A stretch of 23,969 nucleotides of DNA from a virus: positions 1 through 23,969 of the IMG/VR virus record IMGVR_UViG_3300033571_005114; one strand, 5' to 3'. Of this stretch, positions 8,435-17,654 are shown in pieces (the stretch's first letter is position 1; each line of letters opens with the position of its first letter). A program made the translations under genes and the position numbers. The notes below the pieces were generated by a model, which was not told the DNA's origin, made no database searches, and saw only the letters and a program-made list of their open reading frames with translations.

Positions 8435-10954
8435 TTATTCTTTTTTCCAAAGGAATGCTGTTGATGACTCAACTAATCTAAATGTAGCAGTTTCTCCAGC
8501 TGCTAATGTGTAAGTTCCAGAAACAGTAGCAGCTGCAATATTAGCACCTAGTCCAGCATCTACTGTAATAGTAGAAGCCCCAGCTCCTACGTCAGAAACA
8601 ATAAATTTATTTCCTTTTACTACTGCAGTTCTACCAGATGAAGAAGGAAAAGGTCCAACTCCAGTAAATGTTTTAGAAACTCTATAAAAACCTGTTCCAC
8701 CTGTAGCGCCTACTCCAAATGCTACAATTATAGTTCCTCGTGGAACATTAGCAGCAATTAACTCTTGCCCTAATTGAATAGTACCAGAAGTCATAGCAGT
8801 AACATTTATTATATTATAAGCACTATATGCAAACGTAAATACAGCAGATGTAGGTAAGTTTACAATAGTAGCTCCAGTCCCAGCAGCACCTACTATAAGA
8901 TTTACAGGTTTTGTAGTAAGGTTAGTTGTACTTCCATAGTTTACACTTTGTAATGGAGGTGCGCTAAGTAACACATCACTTTGCATTACAATACCTTCTA
9001 TAGTCTGACTGTTACCTGTAAAATACAAAGTACTATCAACAACTTTAGAATTTTTTATAGCGCAATTAGTAAAGTTATTTAAATAAATAAATCCTCCTTG
9101 AATATCAGAACCTGTAAAATCTGTAAATAAGTTTGCATCTACAGTACCTTTATCAATAAAAGGTACATCTACATAATTAGTATTATTCCAAGATTTAATA
9201 TAACATTGACTTGTAGTTCCAAATATTACTGGAGAAAGAGTGTCTACTCTTTCTGGATTATACACTGTATTTATTAATCGTATTTTACCTCCTGATAAAG
9301 AAGCAAAAAGATCTTGCCCATCTATATTTTCATCAGTTCTTTGAATAATACAGTTTATAACAGTAAGCAATCCTCCATTTTCACAATGAAATATACCATC
9401 TGTCTTACCAAAAGCAGATCCTGTAGAAACTATAGTCGTTCCTTCTATAGTGAGGTTTGCATAACCGTTAACTACAATACAATCTGAATCACTTTCTATT
9501 CTTTTTATATTAGCGTAAAAAGTACCATCACCATACGTCCAAAAACACCAACCGTCACCAGACTTTAAAAAATTTATATTAAAATAACCTACATCACTTG
9601 CTGAACTTTCGTCTACATAAATACATAATCCTTTGTTAGTAGGTGAGTTATTTAAAATTTTATCTGCAGTCAATGAAATTTTTTGAAAGTATATATAAAA
9701 GATAGGACCACTATCAGCATTAAGAGCATCATCTGCTATAATCTCTGTAACACTAGCAGTAAGTTGAGCATATTGTCCTCCTATACAGCAATTAAATCCA
9801 GAAGCTACAGATTTTTTACGAATTAAATTAGCTTTTACATCTAAAATAGGAACTATCGCTCCAACATAACTTGGTAAAACAGCTGTACCTTGGCTACCAT
9901 TTAAATATATAACACAGTCTTCTGCTAATATTTGATCAGCTACAAACTTTACATTACTAGCTTTTGATAATTTTAAAACTCCTTTTTTAAAACCTCTTTC
10001 AGCAAGAGGTAAGGTTAAATCAGTTCTTGTACTACCTCTACCTTCAAATGTCCAACCTGGAGCATTGATAAAGCAAGTTACTGATGTAGTAACAGCTGAA
10101 GTATCATCAAATAAAGGTTTCTGTACTGCTAATGCTAATCTTAATAGACCAGTTCCTAAAAAATTAAAGTTAATCCCATCACGTAAAGTCAAACCATCAG
10201 GCATTTCATATGTACCAGGAAATACTACTACAGTATCTCCAGTTAATGCTGCAGCTAATCCTGCATTAATGGTAAGATAGGGAAGACCTAAGTTATTACG
10301 TTGACCTGTAGAATCACTCCCAGTAGGAGAAACATATACAGCATTACCTGCTACTACTGAACCTACACCAGCTGGGCCTTGAGGTCCGACAAGTCCTTGT
10401 ATACCTTGTATACCTTGAGGTCCTTGAGGACCTTGTAATCCTACAGGACCTTGTACACCTTGTGGCCCAGTATTACCTGTAGCACCTGTTGCTCCAATTG
10501 GACCTTGTGGTCCTGTAGCTCCTTGAGCTGCAAGTAAAGCCCAGTGTACAGTATCTACTGCAGGAGTAGTATTAGCAGGGTTTCCTGCAATAGCTAAAAT
10601 GCAAAAATAAGATGAGCCGTTATATGCTACTGCATCATCAGCTATATAAGAAGTAGCAGGTGCCCAACTACCTTTCCAATCTAAACCTGCAGGACCAATA
10701 GGACCCGCAGCACCAGTTGCACCTTGTGGACCAGTTGGGCCAATAGCTCCAGCAGCTCCAGCAGAACCTGTTGCACCCTGTGCACCAGCAGGACCTTGTG
10801 GTCCAGTAGGACCTTGAGGACCAGCTATTCCACCTTGTTGTGCAATAGTATTTAGTTCCTCAATAACAACATTAAGATTACCTAATTGAGCAATACCCGC
10901 ATCATCAAAAGTCTGAATGTCTTCTTTGGCTCTGACTCTGGTATACTTCTCCAT
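8435..10954 (-). CDS. Collagen-like/beta-helix tail or head fibre (839 aa)
   Basis: Domain order is readable. Residues 1-43 are an anchor shared with the next gene. Residues 45-90 are a collagen-like Gly-X-Y tract ([13 protein letters not shown]). Residues 91-142 resemble a CBM5/12-type carbohydrate-binding module ([20 protein letters not shown], with a closing HWALLA). Residues 144-197 are a second Gly-X-Y tract. From about 204 ([13 protein letters not shown]) a right-handed parallel beta-helix of the pectin-lyase type runs to about 650, and a beta-rich C-terminal domain follows. Such proteins are trimeric fibres that contact host surface glycans. The start overlaps the portal stop as TAATG. 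No catalytic residues of a depolymerase could be assigned. Confidence 0.85.
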   Translation of the reverse strand: MEKYTRVRAKEDIQTFDDAGIAQLGNLNVVIEELNTIAQQGGIAGPQGPTGPQGPAGAQGATGSAGAAGAIGPTGPQGATGAAGPIGPAGLDWKGSWAPATSYIADDAVAYNGSSYFCILAIAGNPANTTPAVDTVHWALLAAQGATGPQGPIGATGATGNTGPQGVQGPVGLQGPQGPQGIQGIQGLVGPQGPAGVGSVVAGNAVYVSPTGSDSTGQRNNLGLPYLTINAGLAAALTGDTVVVFPGTYEMPDGLTLRDGINFNFLGTGLLRLALAVQKPLFDDTSAVTTSVTCFINAPGWTFEGRGSTRTDLTLPLAERGFKKGVLKLSKASNVKFVADQILAEDCVIYLNGSQGTAVLPSYVGAIVPILDVKANLIRKKSVASGFNCCIGGQYAQLTASVTEIIADDALNADSGPIFYIYFQKISLTADKILNNSPTNKGLCIYVDESSASDVGYFNINFLKSGDGWCFWTYGDGTFYANIKRIESDSDCIVVNGYANLTIEGTTIVSTGSAFGKTDGIFHCENGGLLTVINCIIQRTDENIDGQDLFASLSGGKIRLINTVYNPERVDTLSPVIFGTTSQCYIKSWNNTNYVDVPFIDKGTVDANLFTDFTGSDIQGGFIYLNNFTNCAIKNSKVVDSTLYFTGNSQTIEGIVMQSDVLLSAPPLQSVNYGSTTNLTTKPVNLIVGAAGTGATIVNLPTSAVFTFAYSAYNIINVTAMTSGTIQLGQELIAANVPRGTIIVAFGVGATGGTGFYRVSKTFTGVGPFPSSSGRTAVVKGNKFIVSDVGAGASTITVDAGLGANIAAATVSGTYTLAAGETATFRLVESSTAFLWKKE

Positions 10955-13374
10955 TATTTATCGTATTTATTCTTGTTAGTTTTGGCAACCTTTAATGCTG
11001 TATCAGCTTTCATCTTTTCAATCTTTTCTTTAGATTGAATCTCTTTCTCTTTAATGTTCAGCTCTTTAGCTTTAGTAACCTTATCAGCTTGAAGCTTAAG
11101 GTTCTCAATAAAGTTCTTAGAGTCAAGCTCTCTTTGTTTTAAAGCTTGTGCTCCTATTTCAAGAGGATCAGGAATAAGATTCTCATTTACATCAAGATCC
11201 ATCTGCCTGTTGTAGGTAGCAATCTGTGCAACTTGAATCTTAGTTTCATTAGTAGTATCAGCAATATACTGCTTAAGCTGCATATCTTCTACATGCATCT
11301 GTTGTTGTGCAGCTATCTTCTGCTGTTCAATCTGAGATACTTGCTCTTGTTGAGCTTGCATCTGCTGCTGCTTATCTTCATAATATTTAGACAGAGTAGC
11401 ACGAATCTCAGATACTGACTCAGTAGTATATATATCTGCAATCTGATGGAAAGCCATTTGGTCATTCTGAAGAGCAAACTTCATATGTTCCTTCATAGCT
11501 TGGAATACTTCCATATCCTTGTTCTCATCAGTTACAAACACTCCGTAATCTGCATTATTGAACTCCATACCATCAAGCTGGAAAAGTACAGTCTGTAAAT
11601 CATCAGTAACATACTGAAGGGCTTTACTTTTATCCTTATAAACATCTTTTGCCACTTCAAGCATAGCTTCACATACGTCAAGCTTAGTCAAAGTGTGCAT
11701 TCTAAACAGATCTTCTGTTACAAGGCTAGACTGTGTAATACTTCTTTCAACATTGCCCACGAGCTCTTGATTAGAGATAGCTCCAAGACGCTGTGGAGGT
11801 ACACCTGCTGTATTTTGGATTTTTCGTTCAATTTCTTGTAGGAGTTGAATGTTAAACTGAATGTAATTACCCATCTCAAGGTTAAGCTCCTTGTTTTGGG
11901 TAGACATATTCTGGTTAATACCCATACGCTTGTTACCCTCATTAAGAGAATTAACAAAGCCTATACGCATTGCACGGGCATAATACATCCACTTATCAAT
12001 TTCCCATCCATCAGGAATCATGGATACATCTACAAGTGCAATCTTACCCATGTTGGTAGCTAAGGCTAGCTCAGTATCATACCAAAGGATGAAATAAAGG
12101 TATACCCAAGGTACAAGCCTATCCATAAGACTAGTACTTTGAGTATTAGTAGCAGAGCACATACGTCCAAAGTAACCTGACTTACACTTAGACAGGTTAT
12201 CCATATTCCTGAACTGCTGAGGTCTCCTACGAATTGTAGGTTCAATGTACATATCCATACCAATACGTACACCTTCCCAATACTCAGATACCCAATACCA
12301 TTCTACTCTCTGTTGTGGGTCTTTTTTATCCCATTTCCAATCCTCATCTACAGTAAAGCTTTGCTCTTCTCCAGTCTGAGGGTCAATATAATAGAATGTA
12401 CCTATCTTACGAAAAGACTTCCAGCGTACTCTGTACACAGGAATCCTATCAATAAAGCTTTCTTGGTTTTGAAAGTGATAGATAGTCTCAACTTCTTTAA
12501 TAGTCAAAGGATTGATTACCTGATTACCTGGAATACCACTAGGATAGTAGTTCTCAAGTTCATCAATCTGGTCAGGAGTCAATAATTCATAAAACTCATC
12601 AATAATTTGATTGACAGTTAGGTAATTCTCTTCAAGAATCTGATCACATTCTTCAATAGAATCATTGTTCTCACCAATCTTAAAGAAAAGCTGCAAGGGG
12701 TTAACCCTTTTCACAGACACTTCGCCTGCTACTTCTTCAACTCTATAAAACTCCTCGCCTGCAATCAGCCAGTCCTTCCATCCTGTGGCAAAGACATCTT
12801 TTAAACGGAATTTTTTCTTGTAGTACGAAAGAAATTTCTCAGCTGTAAGTTCACGCATGTCTTTTGCAGACATCTGCGCTGCTTTAAGAACTTCTTCAGG
12901 AGGAGGTTGAGGGTTATTAGGATCTTGTTCCACCCCTTGCATGAGGTATTGGAACAACGCCTGGACGATAAGTTCTTTAGTTCTTTCCTCTTTTTCAGTG
13001 ATTGCTGTCTCATTGACTACCCGTACTATAGGATTAAAAAATCTCTTATGCTCTTCACCAAAAAGAACATTAAAAATCGGGTATAAGACGTCGTAAGGCT
13101 GTAATGTAGCTGGAAGCTGAAACTTGTTAGGCTGGTTCTTCCCTAAATTAAAAGGATTAGTGATATGCTCAAAGTGAGTAATATCAATCTTATTATTTAT
13201 AAGATCATAATTCCTCTTTCTCTCTGTAACAGACCTTCTCCTTTGAGAATCCTTACCCTTGGTAGAGGCTATAATAGCATCTACACACTTATGTTTCCAT
13301 TCAAGTGTTTCTTTCACTGAACGGGCAACTTTCTGCCTGGGTAGTATTACCCTATCTTGATATACAACTTCCAT
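10954..13374 (-). CDS. Portal protein, crAss-like (806 aa)
   Basis: The portal forms the dodecameric DNA channel at one capsid vertex and is the docking site of the terminase. Evidence is the position directly after the large terminase and a core I recognise from crAss-like portals. That core includes QQFRNMDNLSKCKSGYFG (about residues 386-403), the helix-rich stem region and GAISNQELVGNVERSITQ (about 531-548). The last roughly 150 residues are a charged, glutamine-rich predicted coiled coil (KQQQMQAQQEQVSQIEQQKI). It ends in a lysine-rich tail that may reach into the tail barrel or capsid. The length suits this family. A 59-base gap with a promoter-like sequence separates it from the terminase gene. 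Confidence 0.9.
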   Translation of the reverse strand: MEVVYQDRVILPRQKVARSVKETLEWKHKCVDAIIASTKGKDSQRRRSVTERKRNYDLINNKIDITHFEHITNPFNLGKNQPNKFQLPATLQPYDVLYPIFNVLFGEEHKRFFNPIVRVVNETAITEKEERTKELIVQALFQYLMQGVEQDPNNPQPPPEEVLKAAQMSAKDMRELTAEKFLSYYKKKFRLKDVFATGWKDWLIAGEEFYRVEEVAGEVSVKRVNPLQLFFKIGENNDSIEECDQILEENYLTVNQIIDEFYELLTPDQIDELENYYPSGIPGNQVINPLTIKEVETIYHFQNQESFIDRIPVYRVRWKSFRKIGTFYYIDPQTGEEQSFTVDEDWKWDKKDPQQRVEWYWVSEYWEGVRIGMDMYIEPTIRRRPQQFRNMDNLSKCKSGYFGRMCSATNTQSTSLMDRLVPWVYLYFILWYDTELALATNMGKIALVDVSMIPDGWEIDKWMYYARAMRIGFVNSLNEGNKRMGINQNMSTQNKELNLEMGNYIQFNIQLLQEIERKIQNTAGVPPQRLGAISNQELVGNVERSITQSSLVTEDLFRMHTLTKLDVCEAMLEVAKDVYKDKSKALQYVTDDLQTVLFQLDGMEFNNADYGVFVTDENKDMEVFQAMKEHMKFALQNDQMAFHQIADIYTTESVSEIRATLSKYYEDKQQQMQAQQEQVSQIEQQKIAAQQQMHVEDMQLKQYIADTTNETKIQVAQIATYNRQMDLDVNENLIPDPLEIGAQALKQRELDSKNFIENLKLQADKVTKAKELNIKEKEIQSKEKIEKMKADTALKVAKTNKNKYDK

Positions 13375-13397
13375 GAAGCTCTAATTAACCCAATTTA

Positions 13398-13430
13398 CAA
13401 AAGTACTTTTTTAAGTATGGATTAACCAAT
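13398..13430 (-). promoter_or_regulatory. Possible Bacteroidetes-type promoter for portal and fibre genes
   Basis: On the minus strand, TACTTTTG (13405-13398) fits the TAnnTTTG -7 box and ATTG (13430-13427) fits three of four bases of the -33 TTTG box. The spacer is 21 bases. The predicted start site is about 19 bases before the portal ATG. This is the only gap of any size inside the packaging and fibre operon, which adds some weight. The match is imperfect. Confidence 0.45.
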
Positions 13431-13433
13431 AGT

Positions 13434-15509
13434 TTACATGAAAAATTGTCCCTTCCCTATAGCAATTTTTTTATTTGAGGTAATACCATTGTGGAAAAAT
13501 TCATGGTCCAAGAAGGTTTTTACCTTCTCTTCTACCTGTACTTCATACTTACGCATCTCTTCCTTTTGATAAAGTGCTAGCATTAAAGCCATTACACGGT
13601 CAAAGTTACCATCAGGATTATATAAAATCAACTCTTTAAGCAAAGGTACGCATCTAATCTTATGTGAAACCTTAACATCACCCTCATATGTTCTTCTAAG
13701 CCAGCTGTTAATCAACCCTTCGCCATACCTTTTGATTTCCATAGGCATGTGCATACCATAACCTCTGTCTACAGTACTAGATGCTACTACATCTTTTACC
13801 AGTTTAGGTTGCTTAGCAAGTAAATAAAGGGCTCCACATGACTCAAAGTAGGTAAACACACCTTTTTTCTCATTTTCATACAAGGCCAAAGCATTATAGT
13901 AAACAAGTAATCTTCTACAATTCTCATAAAAGTCATTTGCCGTCTCAGGCCTTCCGCTATATTCAGCTACTATTCTATTTGTCAGATTATCTAGCAGGAT
14001 GATAGAACCCAAAGACCCAGAATTAGACTTATCATGGTCATAAGGGTCAATACCTGCGATGTAACGTCCCCAAGGTATATGGCCTTCATCAGACTTAATT
14101 GGATGTTCATATATAACAACTGAGCCTTCTGTATTAGCTTCTGCTTTAAGTGGGAAATCATATATAGGTCTGTTTTTAGCATTATTCCTCCACTCAACTT
14201 CTCCCTCAGGTGTAATAGCTATATCTCCTACCCAGTCTGCATCTGCAAGTTTAGTAGTCTCAATATGTGCAAGAGTATATTGTAGATCTTTAAGAGGGAA
14301 TATATTATTAGTCTTAGAAAGAAATACCTCACTAGGTACAATCGGATTATACACTACATACTCATCATATGCAGACGCATCCTTAGCAAGCTTCTTCTTC
14401 TCTCTCTGATCTTCTTCTCCAGCTTTAGCTAATGAAAAGTTCGTATTACCAAACTCATCCTTATAATTAATCTTGGTATAAGTAGCAGGAAAGAATAAAG
14501 CTATCTTTCCTCTGTTCTCATAAATATCCTCAAATACCAGACAATCATACGCCTCTGGGTCGTAGAACATCTTTTGAGCTGCGAGGGTGCCACCGCCAAC
14601 CATGTCACCACCAGTACCAATATACAAAGTGGAACCAAATTTATAATTATTAAGGCGTTGAGTATTTTCGTCAGCAAAGTGTGACTCAATAAGATTTTCC
14701 CAAAGACCAATTTCTTCTCCTATTTTAACTGTATTACGACCACCCACACCTGCAAGTGGTTTATCCTTGTAAACCCTAGGCTTAAAGCAACTTCTGGTAC
14801 CTACCATTTGCCATTTACCACCTACCTTTTTCTTGTAGTAGTTCTCTGCTTTCTTACCAATAGCCCAAGTTCCTGCCAAAGTCTTAAGAAATGGTGCTGG
14901 ATAGTATACACCATTGACTTCCATACCACCAGGATAATTATTAAGTACGTCTTGAATCTTTGTAATAAGGTCATTAACATAAGGCGAGTTATAAGCAGAC
15001 AATAAAATCTCTGCAGTTTCTTTTGGTACCTCTCCAGGAGTATACTCTTTCTGCCCGTCTGTCAAATACTCATGAGCTGCTACATTAGCTCCCCAATAAG
15101 ACTTACCCCAACCACGAGGACCCAAGACAAGCAAATTCTGAGCCTCATTATTATACAAAGGTTTACCTAAATCTTCTTTCTGCTTCTGCCTAAGGAAAGA
15201 CCTAATATCATCTACATCTCCTACCTTCTCAAAGCCAGACAATCCTCTAGCTTCAATCCAATAGTAAGCTAAGTCCCAAACATAATCTAGATCCCAAGGC
15301 CTATCCTTCTTTCTACTTTTCTTGTCTCCAAGAACTATAGTAGCATAGTTAATGTAATGATATAACTGGGGAGGGCACCATACTCCATTTATCCAAACAC
15401 CTTCAATAACCTTCTTTTTTTCAGACCTCCAGAAATCCAGATAGCCCTGACTAAGAGGGTGCAGTTTAGGTACAGATGGTAATGCAAATGCCTTCCTATT
15501 GTCCCACAT
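13434..15509 (-). CDS. terL: Terminase large subunit (691 aa)
   Basis: This is the ATPase-nuclease that packages the genome through the portal. The Walker A motif GPRGWGKS is at residues 130-137. An acidic segment, VKIGEEIG (about 261-268), is the likely Walker B with catalytic glutamate, and GSTLYIGTGGD (about 292-302) fits the coupling motif. The C-terminal RNase H-like nuclease has YIAGIDPYDHD (metal-binding aspartate near 488), FESCG (about 555-559) and DRVMALMLAL (aspartate near 637). The length is normal for crAss-like terminases. The start overlaps the upstream stop as TAATG. No intein or frameshift is seen, although inteins and introns occur in terL of some phages. Confidence 0.95.
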   Translation of the reverse strand: MWDNRKAFALPSVPKLHPLSQGYLDFWRSEKKKVIEGVWINGVWCPPQLYHYINYATIVLGDKKSRKKDRPWDLDYVWDLAYYWIEARGLSGFEKVGDVDDIRSFLRQKQKEDLGKPLYNNEAQNLLVLGPRGWGKSYWGANVAAHEYLTDGQKEYTPGEVPKETAEILLSAYNSPYVNDLITKIQDVLNNYPGGMEVNGVYYPAPFLKTLAGTWAIGKKAENYYKKKVGGKWQMVGTRSCFKPRVYKDKPLAGVGGRNTVKIGEEIGLWENLIESHFADENTQRLNNYKFGSTLYIGTGGDMVGGGTLAAQKMFYDPEAYDCLVFEDIYENRGKIALFFPATYTKINYKDEFGNTNFSLAKAGEEDQREKKKLAKDASAYDEYVVYNPIVPSEVFLSKTNNIFPLKDLQYTLAHIETTKLADADWVGDIAITPEGEVEWRNNAKNRPIYDFPLKAEANTEGSVVIYEHPIKSDEGHIPWGRYIAGIDPYDHDKSNSGSLGSIILLDNLTNRIVAEYSGRPETANDFYENCRRLLVYYNALALYENEKKGVFTYFESCGALYLLAKQPKLVKDVVASSTVDRGYGMHMPMEIKRYGEGLINSWLRRTYEGDVKVSHKIRCVPLLKELILYNPDGNFDRVMALMLALYQKEEMRKYEVQVEEKVKTFLDHEFFHNGITSNKKIAIGKGQFFM

Positions 15510-16033
15510 TATATCTCTCCTTTTTCAGTAAGACTTTCCATAGCTCCACCAAGCATAGTACCTGCTTCACCATCTTGTACAAGTCTTGACATAATCTCTT
15601 CATACTCTGCATATAGCTTAGAGTTAGACAAAAGTCTCTTCTCAATTTCATCAGCAGTCTCTGCAGAGTACTTTAAAGTCTTCATGTACTCAGTCTTTTC
15701 ATTCATAAGCCTTTCCCATTCAGACATCTGCTTCATAGGTACAGACTTGTACCTTTCCCAGTCCTTAATATACTTATCAAGCTGAGACCAGTCAAAAGAT
15801 TCCTCCTTCAACACATCTTCAGCTATAAGCTTCTTTCTTTCAGGTTCAGATAAAGGCCTATACTTAGACTCAAAGTCAGCATAAAAAGCCACTGCCCACA
15901 TAAGTTTGCTAGAGTGGGATTTATTCTTAGACTTGTCCTCTATATAAAGCTTATTATACAGGGCAGGGGCTTTAAGCTGTGGATTTACTTCCCAAAAGTT
16001 TGCTAGTAAATCCCATGAATCTATTACTTTCAT
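15509..16033 (-). CDS. Putative small terminase or packaging accessory protein (174 aa)
   Basis: The protein is strongly charged and predicted all-helical. It has a Trp-containing N-terminal region (SWDLLANFWEV), a segment SKLMWAVAFYADFESKYRPLSEPERKKLIAEDVL, and a C-terminal coiled-coil-like part with TADEIEKRLLSNSKLYAEYEEIM. It lies immediately before terL with overlapping stop and start codons. That is the usual place of the small terminase, which recognises phage DNA and regulates the motor. The sequence itself has no clear helix-turn-helix, so the assignment is positional inference. A conserved crAss-like protein of other function is equally possible. Confidence 0.6.
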   Translation of the reverse strand: MKVIDSWDLLANFWEVNPQLKAPALYNKLYIEDKSKNKSHSSKLMWAVAFYADFESKYRPLSEPERKKLIAEDVLKEESFDWSQLDKYIKDWERYKSVPMKQMSEWERLMNEKTEYMKTLKYSAETADEIEKRLLSNSKLYAEYEEIMSRLVQDGEAGTMLGGAMESLTEKGEI

Positions 16034-16260
16034 CTTAGAGTAAGATCTTCTTTAGGTTCAGGTAAACCATTAGTACGTACAAGAATATAATCAAAGTTTA
16101 AAGCTTTAATCTTCTTAACAGCTCTCCTAAGATTTACATCACTAGCATATCCTTTATCAGAATATGCTATGACATTGTTCTTCCTACCTAATAGTCTCCA
16201 GAACCATAGTTTACTACTCATACTTTGAAAGTAATACAAAGTATAACCTTTCTTAACCAT
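16030..16260 (-). CDS. Small protein resembling YegP/DUF1508 domain (76 aa)
   Basis: The protein reads YYFQSMSSKLWFWRLLGRKNNVIAYSDKGYASD followed by a helix RRAVKKIKALN. This is the strand-strand-strand-helix layout of the DUF1508 (YegP-like) family: 'WFWRL...NxxVIAxSxxGYxS' and then 'A...IK'. The biochemical role of that family is poorly known. The gene overlaps the next one by an ATGA and starts one base after the upstream stop. I regard the family match as plausible rather than certain because the protein is short. Confidence 0.6.
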   Translation of the reverse strand: MVKKGYTLYYFQSMSSKLWFWRLLGRKNNVIAYSDKGYASDVNLRRAVKKIKALNFDYILVRTNGLPEPKEDLTLR

Positions 16261-16261
16261 T

Positions 16262-16693
16262 TTATTGTAAGTTTTCCAGCTTGTAAATAGTAGTATAGAA
16301 CAGAGCTACAATCTCATCTACTTGATTCTGTACATAAGTCTCAGAACAAATAGCTTTACGCTCAGTCTCTACATAGCTAAGACACTTCTTTACATAAGTA
16401 AGTGCGTTACCTACATTACTATCTACAGAATGAGAATAATCATACTTCAGGATTCCATACTTACCCTGAATAGATTCTGCGAGAGCATCCACCATGTCAG
16501 GCAAAGCATCATAAAGACCACCAAGTGCCATATGCATAGCAAAAGCACCTGCACCTTTTGTGCACAAATGATAAACATGGACTTGCATACTGCAGCCCAA
16601 TAAATAAGAAATAAATTCACCTTCTTTAGAAGATTTAGACCCCATAGATTTGGGAGGTTTTGGTAGGTTCATAATATTATAAGCGTTAGCCAT
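16262..16693 (-). CDS. Dps/ferritin-like helical protein, DUF5856-type (143 aa)
   Basis: The protein is predicted almost entirely helical. The core FISYLLGCSMQVHVYHLCTKGAGAFAMHMALGGLYDALPDMVDALAE resembles the first two helices of Dps-like four-helix bundles, where an 'LxxLYDxLxDxxDxLAE' pattern is typical. From memory a crAss-like phage family (DUF5856) has this layout and size. Whether ferroxidase residues are present cannot be judged; several His, Asp and Glu residues lie at suitable places. It sits in the packaging operon just before the YegP-like gene. Possible roles are DNA protection or a structural helical bundle. Both are inference. Confidence 0.6.
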   Translation of the reverse strand: MANAYNIMNLPKPPKSMGSKSSKEGEFISYLLGCSMQVHVYHLCTKGAGAFAMHMALGGLYDALPDMVDALAESIQGKYGILKYDYSHSVDSNVGNALTYVKKCLSYVETERKAICSETYVQNQVDEIVALFYTTIYKLENLQ

Positions 16694-16694
16694 T

Positions 16695-17072
16695 TTAGTT
16701 TAAAATAGATTTAGCACTGTCTTTAATAGCTTGCTTGTACTCCAACTCATCCTTAATGTAATTCATATCTACTTTCATGAGTACATCAAAGTCACGAATA
16801 AGAGCAAACTTCCTATTATACATTTTAAAAATATCTACGTTCATTGGACGCAAAGAAACCCAGTCACCAATTTCTATGCCCTGTACTTTATCTCCTGTAC
16901 TAATAACAGGGTGAGCAATAGATTTAGTTTCTTCAGAACTAACAGGTAGAAAAATCCCACCTGAGGTCTTAAGGTTCTCTACAAATTCAATAAGCATATG
17001 GTCACTCATAGGAGTAAAGTGCTTACGCATTTTTTCGTGGATTTCCACGGTTACTTGATCTTGGTTTGACAT
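16695..17072 (-). CDS. GroES-like co-chaperonin (125 aa)
   Basis: The central part HMLIEFVENLKTSGGIFLP, then ISTGDKVQGIEIGDWVSLRP, and FALIRDFDVLMKV follow the GroES (Cpn10) fold in order. They correspond to a first strand, the 'S-A-G-G-I-x-L' mobile-loop boundary, the 'V-x-x-G-D-x-V' barrel strand and the closing 'D-I-L-A-x-V' strand. Phage GroES analogues (T4 gp31 type) adapt the host chaperonin to fold capsid proteins. The loop between GGI and the barrel is of ordinary length. I choose the ATG at 17072 (MSNQDQV) over an upstream one at 17126. The shorter form matches GroES length better and overlaps the preceding gene by only 50 bases. The last 30 residues are an extra helical tail. Confidence 0.75.
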   Translation of the reverse strand: MSNQDQVTVEIHEKMRKHFTPMSDHMLIEFVENLKTSGGIFLPVSSEETKSIAHPVISTGDKVQGIEIGDWVSLRPMNVDIFKMYNRKFALIRDFDVLMKVDMNYIKDELEYKQAIKDSAKSILN

Positions 17073-17418
17073 TATTTTTAGGTTTTGTTTTACACTTTTT
17101 AACTTTTGGCTTAGAGACCCTACCATAGAACCTCTGTTTAAAGCCTGTCACTCTTATAGTACCATCCATCTTTAAATGAACCATTTCATCATAAGGCTCC
17201 TGTAATACCATCCAGCCTATATCTTCATGAAATATCCTACATCTTGAAAGATCAATAATACCCTTATCTGTAAAAAAATTATCTACTAGCTTGACGTCAG
17301 ACAAATGCATTACAGTAACACCTTTCACATTCCTGCGAATGATTTTATCCTTCTCTCCAGTAAGATGCGTAATGTACCTTACCTGAATAGTCCCACCACC
17401 TAGTTTTACAATGGCCAT
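17023..17418 (-). CDS. Unrecognised protein with basic C-terminal tail (131 aa)
   Basis: The first 95 residues look like a small alpha/beta domain: GGGTIQVRYITHLTGEKDKI, then KLVDNFFTDKGIIDLSRC and VLQEPYDEMVHLKMDGT. The last 30 or so residues are strongly basic and disordered (KPKVKKCKTKPKNNVKPRSS), which suggests nucleic-acid contact. The tail is encoded where the start of the GroES-like gene overlaps, so tail and chaperonin start share 50 bases in different frames. I know no family for it. Position in the packaging operon suggests a virion or assembly role. Confidence 0.7.
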   Translation of the reverse strand: MAIVKLGGGTIQVRYITHLTGEKDKIIRRNVKGVTVMHLSDVKLVDNFFTDKGIIDLSRCRIFHEDIGWMVLQEPYDEMVHLKMDGTIRVTGFKQRFYGRVSKPKVKKCKTKPKNNVKPRSSNRGNPRKNA

Positions 17419-17654
17419 TTGTCTTTAGGGCATTTACCGTTTTGAGTCCTAGCCTTAGCTTCCAATACACATCCACAATCTCTACACCTACTACCTAAAT
17501 TAACATTAGGTTTAGTAGTATTAGATACACAATCCTTACATACCATCAGCCTCTTCAAAGCCTTCTCCTCTATCTCCTGATCCCTTACTATCAGGTTGCT
17601 CCACCCTTCCACTATATCTGGAAAGCTGTTGAACATATCTTTCAGTGTTGACAT
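17406..17654 (-). CDS. Zinc-ribbon protein (82 aa)
   Basis: Cysteines at 39, 42, 57, 60 and 62 (CKDC and CRDCGC), followed by C75, give a zinc-ribbon. The preceding residues MFNSFPDIVEGWSNL and the closing KCPKDKW match a small protein common near packaging genes of Bacteroidota phages, from memory. The metal site is clear; the partner (DNA or protein) is unknown. The start at 17654 lies 118 bases inside the HU/IHF-like gene in another frame. I keep it because the N-terminal sequence agrees with what I recall of relatives. It overlaps the next gene by 13 bases. Confidence 0.75.
   Translation of the reverse strand: MSTLKDMFNSFPDIVEGWSNLIVRDQEIEEKALKRLMVCKDCVSNTTKPNVNLGSRCRDCGCVLEAKARTQNGKCPKDKWPL

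Noticed and set aside
10320-10820. CRISPR-like or tandem DNA repeat in the collagen region
   Set aside because: The repetition follows the Gly-X-Y codon pattern of a collagen-like protein, without spacers of constant length.
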